This document shows positions 1 to 11,405 of a stretch of DNA of 64,000 bases, one piece after another. The notes below the pieces were generated by a model. That model saw only the letters and a program-made list of their open reading frames with translations. It ran no database searches and was not told the DNA's origin. This DNA comes from Eutreptiella sp. 'Long Island Sound 2002' (taxonomy: Eukaryota; Euglenozoa; Euglenophyceae; Eutreptiales; Eutreptiaceae): NCBI GenBank assembly GCA_964036045.1, contig OZ038378.1, positions 37,635,228 to 37,699,227 of the forward strand, read 5' to 3'. How positions within the stretch are numbered: the first letter of the stretch is position 1; every line of letters begins with the position of its first letter. The translations under genes were made by a program, and so were the position numbers.

Positions 1-3000
1 CACGAGCCTCTCTGACGTCACTTGCACCGTGGACTGGAACGGGAGGTTGTTCATGATCTCAAACTCGCCGATTACGGGGGTGGGCTCAGCGTCCTCCCCG
101 GCCTCGAGCTCGGAGGTCTGCACCACCTGCTGCCCATCCAGCACAATGTACAGGCGGTCCGTGCCCTTGGGCGCGGCACCCTTGGCCTGCTGGACGATGA
201 CGTCGCCGTAATGGAACGTCTCCTTCCTCATCAGGTTGACATAGAAGCACATTTGCTTGTACTGGTTCATGCTCAGCCCGAACACGCACTCATCTTGGAA
301 AACGTCAAGGAGCAGCCGGCGGTCCGTCTCCGGTTTGTCTATGATCTGCAGGTGCTGGGCCCACTGCCATTGAGCCCCGGCCACGGGTTTTCGCTGCCAT
401 GTTTGGGCTGCGGGGGCTCTCGAGGTGCCCGCAGATGCAGAGGCTTCGACAGCCATCAGGACTGCTGCGGGAGGCTCCTTAGGCGTGGAGACTTCTGCTG
501 CTGCAAAGACTGCTGCGGGGGGGGATGTAGACATAGAGGGGGCTGCGAATGCAGGGATGGGGTGCGCAGTGTCAGGTGTAAAGGCAGCCTCATCTGCTAG
601 GGCATTCTCAGAGGCTTCAGTGGCAGCATTCACTGCCTGGGAGTCAGCAGATGCAGCCCCACACTCAGGTGCGCGGTCAGTGTTCTTGGGCGTTCCAGCG
701 TGGGCCTCACTGTCAAGGCTGGCAGAGGTTGCAGCACTTGAGAGGTTGTGCTCAGGCGCAGAAGCGACCGGGGTATTTCTTCGGCTTGAGCCCTTTGCTG
801 ACACTGCCGCCATCCTCCCGAGCCGCAGAGCACGTGCAGTCAGCCCTGGCAACGCGCCTCGAGACCCGGTGGCCAAGGCATGGGACACCTCATTTGCGAG
901 CTCCTGCAATGCGCTTTGGATCTCGCAATCCGACACTCCGCTGGAGAATTCCAGAGCGCAGGACTCCTCAGAGGCCCAGCTCACATGTGTCAGTGTATCG
1001 TCGCATGGACTGGCCTTGGTCGAGTCGTCGGACAGGCGATTGGCTGGGGCTATAGAGCTCATGGAGCCATACTCCACCACGAGGGAATGGGGGACGGAGA
1101 CAGACTCTGGGAAACCAGGGATTGGGGACGTGGGGGTTGTTGGGAGGGAGGTGGTGGTGGCGAAGAATGAAACGGGGGTCACGGGCTCCGCTTGCAGTTC
1201 GAGAGCGGACGCCGCAAGGGCGGCGGTGGCCGCGGCGGCGACGGCCAACGAGGCTGGATGGCGGGCCGCGACTGAAAGCGGGGACTTGAGAGCAGCATCG
1301 TGCTTGGGGCCTCTGTGGCCCAACGAGCTGGCTTTCGGAGGAGGACCAACGTGGGCAGGCCCAACAGCGGCAACAGCCAAATGTGAGTTGGAGTTAGAGA
1401 GGGTCAAGTCCACACAATCAAGATTCAGGTCCTCAAGCGCCCCGCCCCCACCCCAGGCCTGGGGCACCCTCGACGGGAGCGTTTTGGGGGCCTCAGATAC
1501 ACCGAAGGGCACCAGTGCAGTGGCGCCTGCTGCCTTCACTTCCAGCATGCTGAGGCCCAGGTCGTCCAGCTCCAGCACCGGATTGCGGTTGGTCAATGCC
1601 GCGCTGGAAGCGACGTTGCTCAGTTGCTGGCTGGACGAGCTGTTCTCGCGCCAGCTGCTGCTGGAGCTCTGCTCGCTCTTGCTCGTGGTGGCGTCGCTCA
1701 TGCCACTGGCGAGGCTTTCAAAGTTCTTGCTGGGGCTGCGTGCCAGTCGGCCGTACTTGTGGATCTGGGAGTTAAGGAGAGGCGATGTAGGGCTGCCCTC
1801 CTCCTGCACAATGGTAGGGTCCCGACTCGGTTCCCCTGACACACCACCCCCCAGTGTCTCAGTGTCCACCACGGACTCGGACCCAGGCTCACTGCAGTCC
1901 TCCCCCGAGCGCGTGCTGCTCGGGGATGACACGCCGTACTTGTGGGAGTTGGGCGGCCGCTGCTTGTCTGCAGCCGGCGACCCCAAAGGCCCCCCCAACG
2001 CATCCTTCAGGCTTTTGCTCAGCATGCCCGCAATGTTCCGTCTGGGCGTCTGCGGATCGCCTCGAGCAGACTTCAGAGCACGCGTGCGCTGGCCGTTGAC
2101 GCGGGGCGAGGCCAGCCTGGGCGAGAGGCTCGCATCACTGATGTGGGGCGAGACCAGCCTCCTTGGCTGGGACTTGGGATCGGGTTGGGAGCTCTCACTG
2201 CTCAATGAGTTGGCTCTCAGAGATGCCGCAGAATGGCCGGCTTCAGCAGCAGTTGCGGCCGCCGCAGGGACGGCTGCTTCTGCTGCAGCTGTGGCGGCAG
2301 ATCGCGTTGCCGCTGCGGCAGGGGCGCCAGTTGCAGCCGGCGGTGCTGCAACAGGGCCAGCTTCCCCACAGACGTGATGAGCAGAGGGTGCGTGGGCACT
2401 GCTGGGACCAGTGGGTGACGTTGTGACCCGGCTGTCACTGCCCCTGGCTTGGACGTGCCCTTTAATTTCACCTATCTCCTTGCTGGCTGCTTCCTTGTCA
2501 CCCCCGCTGGGCCCCGCTGATGACGGCTGGCTCCCGTAGGTGGCGGCGTCCTTCACAGCACCTCCCTGGCAGGCATCCACGTCTCCCTTTGAGACCTGGC
2601 CTGCGACCTTATCCGCTGCTTGCATGACCGCGTGCAGCGTGCTCCCCTGCGAAGGGTCCCGTGCAAGCTGTGCCCCAGCCAGAATGGAGACTCTTTTCTG
2701 GTCATGCCCCGGTTTGTGCTCTACCCCTGACTTGACTGACCCTTGACTTACTCTCCTCTCTGCAGATCCCCTCCGCCAGCCAACCTCTTCCAAAGACCTC
2801 TGCTTCCGGCCGTCTTTCGGCTTTGGCTTCTTCACGGCGCCCATGGGCACCATGGAGTCAGTCTCCAACATCCAAAGATCCAAATACGCGTGGTTCTCAG
2901 TCGGAATCCCAGGAGCTGCCGCCTGCGACGATGATGCCCCGGAGGCAGGATGCACCATTGACAGCCCCCCTTTCGAACTTGCATCATCGCTGAACTGTGG

Positions 3001-3975
3001 GGCCAGGGCTGCTGTCATGGGCTTCCAGGTGTCATTCAGAGTCAGTTGGCTGTGCGAAGTGAGACCATCAAGAAATGACGCCGGCTTGTTGGAGTCTCCA
3101 CTGCATGCACCACTGAAGCTGGAGTGGCCACTGCGACTTGACAACTGCTGGGAGGGGCCATGGAAGCTCAGGTCTCCATGAGCACGTCCACATGTGGACA
3201 AATCAAACACCTGCTCAGTGGGTGAGCTCGCCCCTGTGGCTGAATCATAAGTGAACCATGAGAGCACCACTGTCTGCACATCTGTGCTTGCGACACATTC
3301 AGCCTGGCTGGTGGTCAGACCAAAGAAACTATCCTCCTCCAGACATTTACCTTCGGTGATATGGAAGGGGGCAAGGCCAAACTGCGACCTTTGCACCAGT
3401 CCGCAGGTCACAATGTATAGCTTTGGCACCAGATCCCCACAGCGGATGATGGTGTGGCCGGCACTGAAACGCTCGACACGCAGCCCCTCCTCCAAGATCA
3501 ACAGTTGACTTTCTGTCAAATCCTGGAAGCAGGACAGCCGACGCAAAATCTCCACGTAGGACGTGTGCTTGCCACTTCGTGCGTTCTTCTCGAGCTGTGT
3601 GCGAATGCAGTTGTTGATCAAGCGGTGGATGGATGTCCCCGTTAGAGTTAGCACACAAATGCTGCAGTTCTCCTTGACCAGCTCCAGCAAATCTTTGCCA
3701 CCAGCCGTAGTGATGGGGTTGTTGCTGAGGTCCACATCCTCCACAGAGGGATGGATCTTTAAGCATTGCACAAGAGCTTGCACTCCTGCATTCTCAATAT
3801 TGTTGTCACTCAGAATGAGCCTCTTTAGACGCTTCGACGCACTGATCAATGGCAATAGTGCTCTGACTCCTGCACAGCCCATGATTGCCCTGTGCATGTC
3901 CATGACTTCCACCGCGTCATTCTCTACCTCATCGGATCCCGATGATCCTTGGCCCAGTGGTTCGCTGCTTTGCAT
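1..3975 (-). CDS. LRR and cyclic-nucleotide-binding-like protein (partial, C-terminus outside window)
   Basis: Open on the minus strand without a stop from an ATG at 3975 to the window edge (1,325 codons); an in-frame TAG lies 11 codons upstream of that ATG. Leucine-rich repeats of the ribonuclease-inhibitor type occupy about residues 50-130 (LILSDNNIENAGVQALV, VDLSNNPITTAGGKDLLELV). A cyclic-nucleotide-binding-like fold follows at about 146-225 (LSCFQDLTESQLLILEE, FSAGHTIIRCGD, LYIVTCGLV). A Ser/Ala/Pro-rich, probably disordered linker covers about 230-1,200, and a second such domain starts near 1,224 (FHYGDVIVQQ, LYIVLDGQQVV, VIGEFEIMNNLPFQSTV). In the second domain the phosphate-binding cassette lacks the arginine that normally contacts the cyclic phosphate, so ligand binding is doubtful. 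A role as a signalling scaffold is inference. The large plus-strand ORF in this interval is a composition shadow. Confidence 0.8.
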   Translation of the reverse strand, partial: MQSSEPLGQGSSGSDEVENDAVEVMDMHRAIMGCAGVRALLPLISASKRLKRLILSDNNIENAGVQALVQCLKIHPSVEDVDLSNNPITTAGGKDLLELVKENCSICVLTLTGTSIHRLINNCIRTQLEKNARSGKHTSYVEILRRLSCFQDLTESQLLILEEGLRVERFSAGHTIIRCGDLVPKLYIVTCGLVQRSQFGLAPFHITEGKCLEEDSFFGLTTSQAECVASTDVQTVVLSWFTYDSATGASSPTEQVFDLSTCGRAHGDLSFHGPSQQLSSRSGHSSFSGACSGDSNKPASFLDGLTSHSQLTLNDTWKPMTAALAPQFSDDASSKGGLSMVHPASGASSSQAAAPGIPTENHAYLDLWMLETDSMVPMGAVKKPKPKDGRKQRSLEEVGWRRGSAERRVSQGSVKSGVEHKPGHDQKRVSILAGAQLARDPSQGSTLHAVMQAADKVAGQVSKGDVDACQGGAVKDAATYGSQPSSAGPSGGDKEAASKEIGEIKGHVQARGSDSRVTTSPTGPSSAHAPSAHHVCGEAGPVAAPPAATGAPAAAATRSAATAAAEAAVPAAAATAAEAGHSAASLRANSLSSESSQPDPKSQPRRLVSPHISDASLSPRLASPRVNGQRTRALKSARGDPQTPRRNIAGMLSKSLKDALGGPLGSPAADKQRPPNSHKYGVSSPSSTRSGEDCSEPGSESVVDTETLGGGVSGEPSRDPTIVQEEGSPTSPLLNSQIHKYGRLARSPSKNFESLASGMSDATTSKSEQSSSSSWRENSSSSQQLSNVASSAALTNRNPVLELDDLGLSMLEVKAAGATALVPFGVSEAPKTLPSRVPQAWGGGGALEDLNLDCVDLTLSNSNSHLAVAAVGPAHVGPPPKASSLGHRGPKHDAALKSPLSVAARHPASLAVAAAATAALAASALELQAEPVTPVSFFATTTSLPTTPTSPIPGFPESVSVPHSLVVEYGSMSSIAPANRLSDDSTKASPCDDTLTHVSWASEESCALEFSSGVSDCEIQSALQELANEVSHALATGSRGALPGLTARALRLGRMAAVSAKGSSRRNTPVASAPEHNLSSAATSASLDSEAHAGTPKNTDRAPECGAASADSQAVNAATEASENALADEAAFTPDTAHPIPAFAAPSMSTSPPAAVFAAAEVSTPKEPPAAVLMAVEASASAGTSRAPAAQTWQRKPVAGAQWQWAQHLQIIDKPETDRRLLLDVFQDECVFGLSMNQYKQMCFYVNLMRKETFHYGDVIVQQAKGAAPKGTDRLYIVLDGQQVVQTSELEAGEDAEPTPVIGEFEIMNNLPFQSTVQVTSERLV

Positions 3976-5500
3976 GTGAGTTTGAACCACAGACTAGTGG
4001 CAAGCAGCTGGGTCTAGGCAACTATGAGGGAGTGCAGACAATAATACCCACGATGGGCATTAGAGACCTTGACGAGCCACCTGCAAGCAAGTTTGTTGCC
4101 AATTGCTATTGTGAAGAGACATGTGACCATTCCTGGCACAAAAATAGAAATTTTTGAAGCACCATAGATCTACCTCAACCCTTCAGTACCACCGAGCACT
4201 AATTTTTCCCTTGAGCACCACCATGATCGTGCACTAAACAACCCCAAATGTACCTAACATGCCGCGTCAATCTCTGTTCTGGAAAGCACTTCCAAGGTCT
4301 CACCAGCATATTTGTTGTGCAAGCCAAAATGTCCAAATGGATCTTTGCATGGGCAAATAGCCGCTCAAGGCGCCTTATTTATTCATGGGTTATGGTAGTT
4401 TTTGTCCAACAATGGGGGCGGGTCAGTTCACGGTCCGTCATGGTAGTGATCATTGACGGATGGCCAACTCTCATGCTTGTGATTATATGAATGCACATGG
4501 TGCCTTTTCATTTGGACATTCCTATCTTTATTCATCATGCCAACAAAATGTAAGCCAGAACCACATGACGTTGTGCAATGTTTATGTGTTTCAGGAGTTG
4601 GGGAGGAAGGTTGAATGTTATAGTATGTGCACTTGTCCCTTAATAGAAATAAGTATGCTTCAAATCGCGGCATACGTAGAGCCAAATGTCCCTTGCCGTT
4701 GTCGACCTCCACTACTTTGCACTGTTGACAATTTCAATCCCAATAATAAGAATATGGGTGGCAGGTATGCTGTTCCGCTCCGTTCCGGGTGAAATCCGGG
4801 ATCCTAACCCCCCAGCCCCCGCCCCACCCCACGTGGAATGGTGGACACTGGACAGTTTTGGGCCAAAATAACTCCCCCCAGCCCCACTGTTCCGGGAACT
4901 GGTCGCCAAGGACCCAAGTTGAGGGACATGTTCCCAGACTACAGACGGGGGGTCCAGCCTCCCCCCCCCCTTGCCCATAGATATGTCCAGCCAATTTTTG
5001 TTCCTTCATTGCCAATCAACCTGCCAGAAATGCTACAGAAATAAGACATACATGTGTACAACACAATGCAAAGCAACAAACAAACAAAGGCTCTACTGTG
5101 CCATGCACATAATCTGAAAATGAAGCAGTAGCAAACAAGTTCAATTTTTGCCTTGATTCTAGCATTACATGCAAATGGATCGTGTGGTGACAAGTGCCTG
5201 CCCACTACCCACCCAGGGACTGTCCGTGTCGGTACCACAGCTGTGCTTTGTAAAAGGGCAGGTCCAGCTGGACGTTGTAGTCACATAGTTTCACCGTGCA
5301 CCGCATCCACCACCATCGCCACGGGTACCCTTTGTACCCACAGCCTTGCACAAAGGTTACGCTCTCTCGTGACTGCACTCGAGCACAACGTGATCAATTT
5401 CAGCACGAGGGTAGGAATAAGGGACTGCAGTACAACAGAGCACCCTGGGGACCAGCAATCAGGCCAAGTGGTCCACATAGGGCAGACCACAGGGCCATAG
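3976..5500. other. Intergenic stretch, no gene recognised
   Basis: Mixed-composition DNA upstream of the LRR gene. Only short ORFs without recognisable motifs are present on either strand. A C-rich patch lies near 4,800-4,980. The promoter of the LRR gene should lie at the left end, but I see no clear element. Confidence 0.5.
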
Positions 5501-5501
5501 G

Positions 5502-6573
5502 TCAGCCAGAAGTGGTACTCCTTTGAGGACAAGACCCCCCATGGGTAGAAAGGCAAGCTTCACACCAAGTGATGGCGGATCCGTCAGGTTCCCATTTCAT
5601 GGGAATGCCGTAGACAGTTGAATGGAACAAGCAGAAAAAGGTGCGCAACGTGTACTCCTCTGCTGGGGGTATGTTCAATAGGGCGATGTAATTATTGTCC
5701 ATGTACCATGTGAGTAACAGAGGGGTCAGTGCTCTCCGGGAACTGGACTGCAGTCTCCTGAACCATGCACTCCGTAGGACGAAAATAGAAAAAAATACTG
5801 AAGCAAAAACTTGCGCTGCGTACGCACAGAGTGATCCATGATTTTCCCCACCCGTCCCTCAGGGTGGGAATCCCAAAGGCTCATTGCAAAAACAGGTATG
5901 TGGACATTGTTAAGGCACAGAGTGAAGAGGAGTCGATCCTCAGGGCGGAGCCAGCCCTGCATACCTGCATACCGCGTGTTTCAAACAGATAGCGATCATG
6001 CACAACAAAAGCAACGTGGGGGAAAGTTAGCATGGGACTAGGCTTGATGTGCAAAGCAAGTAAATCCTTTGGCCACTTGGCAAACACAGGCTCCAGCAGC
6101 TTGAGTTTTTCAGGCAACTCAGCAAAACGGTGCTCAGTGGCCAGTGCCCAGATGCACATGAGCTGTGCACTTAAGAACCCGCCAATGGGCACACCTTTTT
6201 CTTGCTGCCTCATGACAATGCCCCACACCTGGAACCAGTTATTTTCATGGATATCCCAGTCAACAAAATCGGTGATCTCCTTGAGGGTGACTGTCCGAAA
6301 CGAATTTTCAGAAGCCTTCCCTATCCGGTCTAGGGATTTCAGCCCCCCTTTGGCTACGCTGAAGTAAAACTGCCCCCCTTTGGCTACGCTGAAGTAAAAC
6401 TGTCCACAAATGTGCCTAAATTTTTGAACCTCATCTGCCACGTACTTTACAGGCCAGAGGATTTTGGACATATCAAGCTCCCAATATGTGTTATCAATAT
6501 CCCTTTCCCACAGGCCCACACTGACAGGATTGCGGCGCTTGATGTGTGCGTGTGCATCCCTAACTCCCAGCAT
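5502..6573 (-). pseudogene. Reverse-transcriptase-like retroelement fragment
   Basis: Three minus-strand frames together resemble an RT palm. A motif A-like string (ERDIDNTYWELDM) lies near 6,500 and a motif B-like string (KGVPIGGFLSAQL) near 6,190. The frame then shifts, and a motif C-like MDNNYIALL appears near 5,700, followed by YGIPMKWE, which resembles the start of an RT thumb. The spacing between B and C is longer than usual, and at least two frame changes separate the parts, so this is a decayed copy. The second catalytic Asp of the usual DD pair is Asn. A 30-bp tandem duplication sits inside it. Known: RTs of retroelements have this A-B-C order. Inferred: membership of the same broad group as the 52-54 kb RT. 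Confidence 0.45.
6343..6402. repeat. Exact 30-bp tandem duplication, in frame
   Basis: Two identical 30-base units, 6343-6372 and 6373-6402, add ten residues (GQFYFSVAKG repeated) to the RT-like frame without breaking it. Perfect identity suggests a recent event. Confidence 0.9.
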
Positions 6574-6719
6574 ACTCGCTGTGCCCCATGCTAGCTGGAC
6601 AGGATTCCACTACCTCCAAACTCTCCATTGTGACATCAGCCATAAACAATGGGACTGCATCAAGGAAAACAAGTAGTGTAGACCCAACAAAATTGGTCAT
6701 GGAGTGTATCATTCCGTGT

Positions 6720-7375
6720 AAAATAGCTGAAATTCACCTCTTTCAACGGCTATTGGTATAGTCTAGCAGAAAATTCCGCTAGACCGCTACCAGGCACATA
6801 TTCATTACGAAAAACTGATTGGTCGAAGAGCTAGCCTCAATTCGCCCACAAAAGGCTATACATTGTAAACAGGCTTCTTTATAATCAAAAATCAATGTTT
6901 TGGGCGAAATTTCAGCCAACCTAAGGACTAAAGGTTGTGTAAGCACACCAAGTCACAGTAGCAATATGCAGCAGACCCCATACCACACATACAATAGTTA
7001 CTTCAAGACACACATCAATTCCAGTCCTATGTATCAACACCAATGTGCTCAGCCTCATCCAACGGCTATGAGGATGCAACACTCTCGGCATCACAATCAA
7101 TGTCTGGGTCACTATCACAAGAGTCAACATCGATGGGGGCACTGTCAGAAGGGGGGTGCAGCACGGGCAGGGCGGTTGGCAGCACGAATGGAAGCATGTG
7201 CATACTGCAACTCGCCGTTGGACTGCTGTGCGAGCTAGGACATTGGCCCCTAGAAAATCCTCAACACCCTCTGGCACCCTGGTAGAGGAGATAAGGTTTT
7301 TCATCGAGTTCAACAAAACCACTTTCACGCGGTCACTGGTGACTTTTATGTTGGACATAGTACTGAGGAGGAGGA
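6720..7375 (-). mobile_element. E-family remnant (copy 5): C-terminal end of gene A
   Basis: The minus strand from about 7,360 encodes the conserved gene A segment (VKVVLLNSMKNL, TRVPEGVEDFL) and then the acidic C-terminal tail (DVDSCDSDPDIDCDAESVAS, DEAEHIGVDT) with at least two nonsense codons. The same segment occurs in E1 and, in part, in E3. Beyond the tail are degenerate palindromes centred near 6,909, 6,838 and 6,772, spaced about 70 bp as in the better-preserved copies. The one at 6763-6782 (CTAGCAGAAAATTCCGCTAG) has changed arms that still pair with each other. The copy is broken at its 5' side near 7,375. Confidence 0.65.
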
Positions 7376-7900
7376 GGAGGAGATGCAGTCCCCCGGTAGG
7401 GTGCACCCGCGGCACATCCCCATGGTGCCCGCCGGCCCTCACCGGTCTGGTCGCGACCGAGAGGGGGGTTACGTCCCAACCTGTCCGGCTAAGCATCATG
7501 GCGGCGGCTCTCCTCTTCGTCTCCTTCCCTTGTCCCCTGGCCCTCACAACGCGCACGCGCCACCGCCTTACACGCTGCTGGATCCCCCCAGGGGCACGGA
7601 TTAGGGGGCGAGGCAGAGCGCCAGCTCCACTTCCGGCACGGTCCGCCACCCCCCCACGGGAAAGGGGACGCAGTCTCACGGGTGTGGGCCCTTAGCCCGC
7701 CAGGTACTACCGACTGGGCGGCGTTTGGCCGGCAGGTCTCGGGGGCTTGGTCCGTAGCCCGATCCCCCCCCCCTTACCGCACAGCACTCCTGCCGGAGAC
7801 GTCCGCGCGTGGACCTGGACCCTTGAACCCCCCTTGGCCTCACCCTGGGAGCGCACTTGGGGAGTGGCGTGGCGTGGGGCTCGGCGTGAGGGCCGTAGGG
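7376..7900. other. GC-rich spacer, no gene supported
   Basis: A very GC-rich stretch with open frames on several strands, as expected from composition alone. I see no conserved motif. Confidence 0.4.
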
Positions 7901-9646
7901 CTAGTCCCAGTAGTTGGTATGAAACCCGCGGCTGGTAACCGGCCATGCGTAGGGTGGCCAGCAGCATATCACGCAGCCGGCGCACCTAACGGCGGTCATG
8001 GGCCCCTCTCGTTTCGTACAATCCCATGTAGCGGGATGGCGGCCCGTAGGTGATGAGCCAGACCAACCGCGGCGGAAGGCCACCCGGCCCGTCGATGATG
8101 ACCACCTCAGCCCCGCGGACCTCTTGGGGCCAACGCCCCACGGCCCTGGGCAACGGTCGGTCCGAGTACCAAAAGACCCGTTGGGGCCCGCCCCAGTCCG
8201 GGGGCCTCTGCTGTCCCGGAGGCAAGACGGCGGATAGCCGCCCGCGCTCGCACACGGGCCACAGTAGGCTCGCCCCTGGCCAGGATCCGGCCATCGCCGG
8301 GCGACTCCCCCACTCATAGGAGGTCGGGTCAAATCCTCAGGGACCCGGACCGCCAGGTTTGATGTGTGCCCGTCGCCGTCACGATAGTAGACCTCACGGG
8401 CCGCCGGGATGATGGGCATCTCCCGCTTACGGTCCAAAGCGTCCCAAACGTTTATGATGGTGGCCAGCAACCGCTGTGCTGCACCCACCACCAGCCCCCG
8501 GTCGTACAGGCACTGCAGATCCTCGGGTTCACAATCCCCGGAAGGATCCAGGTACAAAGTGCGGACCCCCGGCCCTGGGTGGGGGTCGTCGTCGTCCGGC
8601 GAGCCCACACTGAGGGCAAAGGCATCCGGGCCATACAGAACTATGACCCCCCAAGGGGATACCGTGCGCCGCTTCCAACGTGCACACAACGTGTCCAAGC
8701 GCATGTGCAGTTGGGTATGAACGGCCAACCGAAATAAGTGCCACCATGGGCAGGTAGAGACCCAATGGCGTGTCCCCACCCCCTGGAGGCAAGCGGGGCA
8801 GGGGCGGTCGTCCCTGGCATGCCCCAATGCCTCACGGCGTGCCATCGTGCGGAGGTGGGCCCCCCACCGGACCAAGCCGCGCTCCGTGATGGCGTGATAA
8901 ACCGCCAGGGACTTGCACACCACGTGTTCCGGGGCCTCCATATGGAGACCCCAAAGGCGGCGCGCCCCGGTCTCGACTAGGCGGTCCACGTTATGCACCC
9001 GGGCGTCGCTGTGGGTGAAACAGACCCGGGGCGTCTGGAGCCCCCGGATCCAGCCCACCTCGGGTCGGGCCCTAGCGGCCTGCTTCTTTGCTTCCCTGTC
9101 GGCTGGAATCCAGAAAGGTGCCGACGCGGTGGGAGTACAGGTGCTGGGGGGCACAAAACCCCTCGGCCAGAAGCCCCCGGCAAGCCCGTGACAGGTCGTC
9201 CGAGAGCGGAGAGGACCCCGGGTTCCGAGACTGGACGGCGTCGATGTACCCCTTGCTATCATGGAAGGACCACTGCGGGCCCCGGGTGCCCCAAACCACG
9301 CACTGGGCCCCGCGTGCCCGCAGCACCTCCCAGGCCACGTAGAGCTCCGCCTAGTAGGATCCATCCACGTGGACCGGGGTGGGCACCCGGTACGTCTAGT
9401 GCCACCCGGTCACTGGATCCGCCACCACCAGACCGCCACCGGCTGTGTGGTTGGGGTACCAAGAGGCGTCCTGCACGAAGACCGCCTCAACCGGTATGTC
9501 CTGCAGGGTGATGCCTCAAGGTGCACCTCCCGGGCCCACCGCACGTGTCGGGGCCACGGGGGGAGAGATTCCGGCCCGCGAAAGCGCGATGGCCACCCCG
9601 CTTTGCGGGTGCTGGACCAGTCTCTGTAGCCGGCCGCCAGGGCCAC
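7901..9646 (-). pseudogene. RNase H-bearing retroelement C-terminal remnant
   Basis: Reading the minus strand through two frames gives an RNase H-like domain. It starts near 9,500 with DASWYPN and GGGLVVADP, continues with HVDGSY, a stop, then AELYVAWEVLRARG near 9,340 and DSKGYIDAV near 9,250, and ends near 9,110. The downstream frame carries a Cys/His cluster (CPACLQGVGTRH, STCPWW) near 8,790, as is common after RNase H in non-LTR elements, then an unrecognised tail ending around 8,300. The last part of the 487-codon frame (below about 8,300) is Arg/Pro/Ser-rich and unlikely to be true protein. Stops in the RNase H part and the frame change show it is dead. No RT domain survives upstream. 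Confidence 0.5.
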
Positions 9647-9946
9647 GTGGGCATCACCCGCCTCGCTGGCGGTGCTCGCCGCACCCAGGGGGTGCTTGCA
9701 TGGTCACCTCCACGGAGTGGCTCTCCGGGACAGCCCAAACCCGGATTTCCATGAGCCCGTGCGCATTTCATAAAATCCCAAGACACCCCAAGACAGCCCT
9801 TGTCTGCATAACAACCCCCTTGTCTTGGTTCAGCTGTCTTACGACACCCCCCCTGCTCTGACCCCTGTCGCAACCCACTATCCTACGATAGCCCCCTATC
9901 TCGGCACCTGTCCCACAAAGCAGCATGTTGCATTTCGTTTGTCTCC

Positions 9947-10483
9947 TTAGGCCTTTCGTCGTCCGGTGCGTCGCTTCTTGTCCTTTGTGCCATGCAACGC
10001 ATGCCAAATCTGCAAATCCACATCAAGAGCATCAAGGTCCAGTACGTGGGTGAATGCCCGTGCACTAAAATACAGGTGCAATATTTTACAACCTAGAAAC
10101 GCATGGCGAATGTCCATCTTGAACTCCACATTCCGCCTTTCGGTGGGGATGCTAGAAAAAATATAAAAGTTGCGGTACTTAGCCGCAAACCACCTAGAAT
10201 GGACACATGTCCAATGCACCCACACTATGGGTTGCCGCTGCAACGCACGCCAATCAATGGCAAAGTTTCCCATGGCCCACCTATACGACTCCACCTCCTT
10301 ATTGGTCAAACCAATCTTGTTTGACCAACACTTTTCCATATACCACAAACTAAGGAGCATGCGGTGGATGACAGCATGCAGGGGGATGCTTGTGCCGCCT
10401 ACAGCCACACGCTCTTGAGGCCCCACATGGTTCGAATAAGCTACACGACTTTTTTGTGCTTGGCTTGATCTCGGGCAAACCAC
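9947..10483 (-). pseudogene. Transposon-derived protein fragment ('WVHW...SSIPTE' type)
   Basis: A 178-codon minus-strand frame whose middle (WVHWTCVHSRWFAAKYRNFY, FSSIPTERRNVEFKMDIRHA, THVLDLDALDVDL) matches the fragment at 48.8-49.6 kb in order and spacing. Two diverged copies in one window imply a repeated element family. I do not recognise the family with certainty. A late catalytic-glutamate region of a DDE transposase is possible (the E of IPTE, followed by a conserved FK), but that is a guess. The copy lacks any intact neighbour. Confidence 0.4.
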
Positions 10484-10679
10484 CTTCCCCCCGCTATATC
10501 AAAATTACCGGTCCAAAAACTTGGAAATGAAAACTTTGCCTCCATTTTCTGGGGCATGGCTCCTAGGGGGCGCACTTAGCGCAGTGCAGCCGCACTGCAA
10601 CTATTTGGGCATGTGGCCGTACTAGAGACCCATACTTTGTGATACTAGGGAGGCATCATTGTTATTTGAGAGTAGGTCT

Positions 10680-11191
10680 TTAGTCCTTAGTGGGCCGCGG
10701 TGTGTCCCTGATTTCGCACGGGATGTGGGCAGCTAGTTGCATCACGGATTGCACTATACTCCGTAGCAAAGGTGGGAGGGCACGGGCGTGTGAAATCCGG
10801 CCATCTGAGCATAACATTTCGAAAACTGAATTTACTATTCTACAACAACAATGCACCGTTTTGGAGACATGTGTTGGGGGTTTGGAACGGAGGAAAACCC
10901 CCCATCGGATGGAAATCAAAAAATCACTGGGACGGAGGTTGTCACCTCCAAAAACCTCGAATGCGAGGTCACAATGCCAACAACGGCATTCAAGCTTGGT
11001 GTGCTCAACACACACAAAGGGTCGGCATCATCCAATCCATCAAACGTAAACCACATGGACCACAAACTGGGCCTCCCCATGCTGCGTGAACTACCTGCAA
11101 AGTCGATGTACACGTCCCCACGTGTGGCTGGCATAGAGTCGGATACTTGGCTAACCGGGTACCCCTGCTCACAAGATCCGGCTCCGCACAC
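10680..11191 (-). pseudogene. Unrecognised minus-strand coding remnant
   Basis: Two overlapping frames give protein-like text, with RGDVYIDFAGSS and WFTFDGLDDADPL in one frame and HTKLECRCWHCDLAFEVFGG in the other, joined by a frame change near 10,960. It lies just upstream (minus-strand sense) of the WVHW fragment and may be the N-terminal half of the same element. No function is proposed. Confidence 0.3.
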
Positions 11192-11405
11192 ATCAGTTCA
11201 ATGAAGGCTGTCACTAACAGCACTGCAGTTCAAACCCGAAATGTATGGTACAACCACTCTATGCCTGCACCTGATTGTGCACACTTGTTATCTTTTGGAT
11301 CGAAGCGCCGCGTGGGACGGTCGGCCAAGCACAGGCTCCTCACGCTCTTCACACACACTCTGGGAGGGGGTGGGTGGTACTATGGATGTAGTCGGAGCCG
11401 GCTCG

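Noticed and set aside
425-2377. 650-codon plus-strand ORF, Ala/Ser-rich
   Set aside because: It lies antisense to the continuous minus-strand frame with LRR and nucleotide-binding-like domains, starts at GTG and has no motif. It is open because of the biased composition of the linker.
6921-7679. 252-codon minus-strand ORF taken as one gene
   Set aside because: Only the middle matches E gene A. The N-terminal third is GC-rich unrelated sequence and the C-terminal part is a shadow of the true acidic-tail frame.
7901-8300. C-terminal third of the 487-codon frame as real protein
   Set aside because: Arg/Pro/Ser/Gly text typical of a GC-rich non-coding frame, with no continuity of motifs beyond the Cys/His part.
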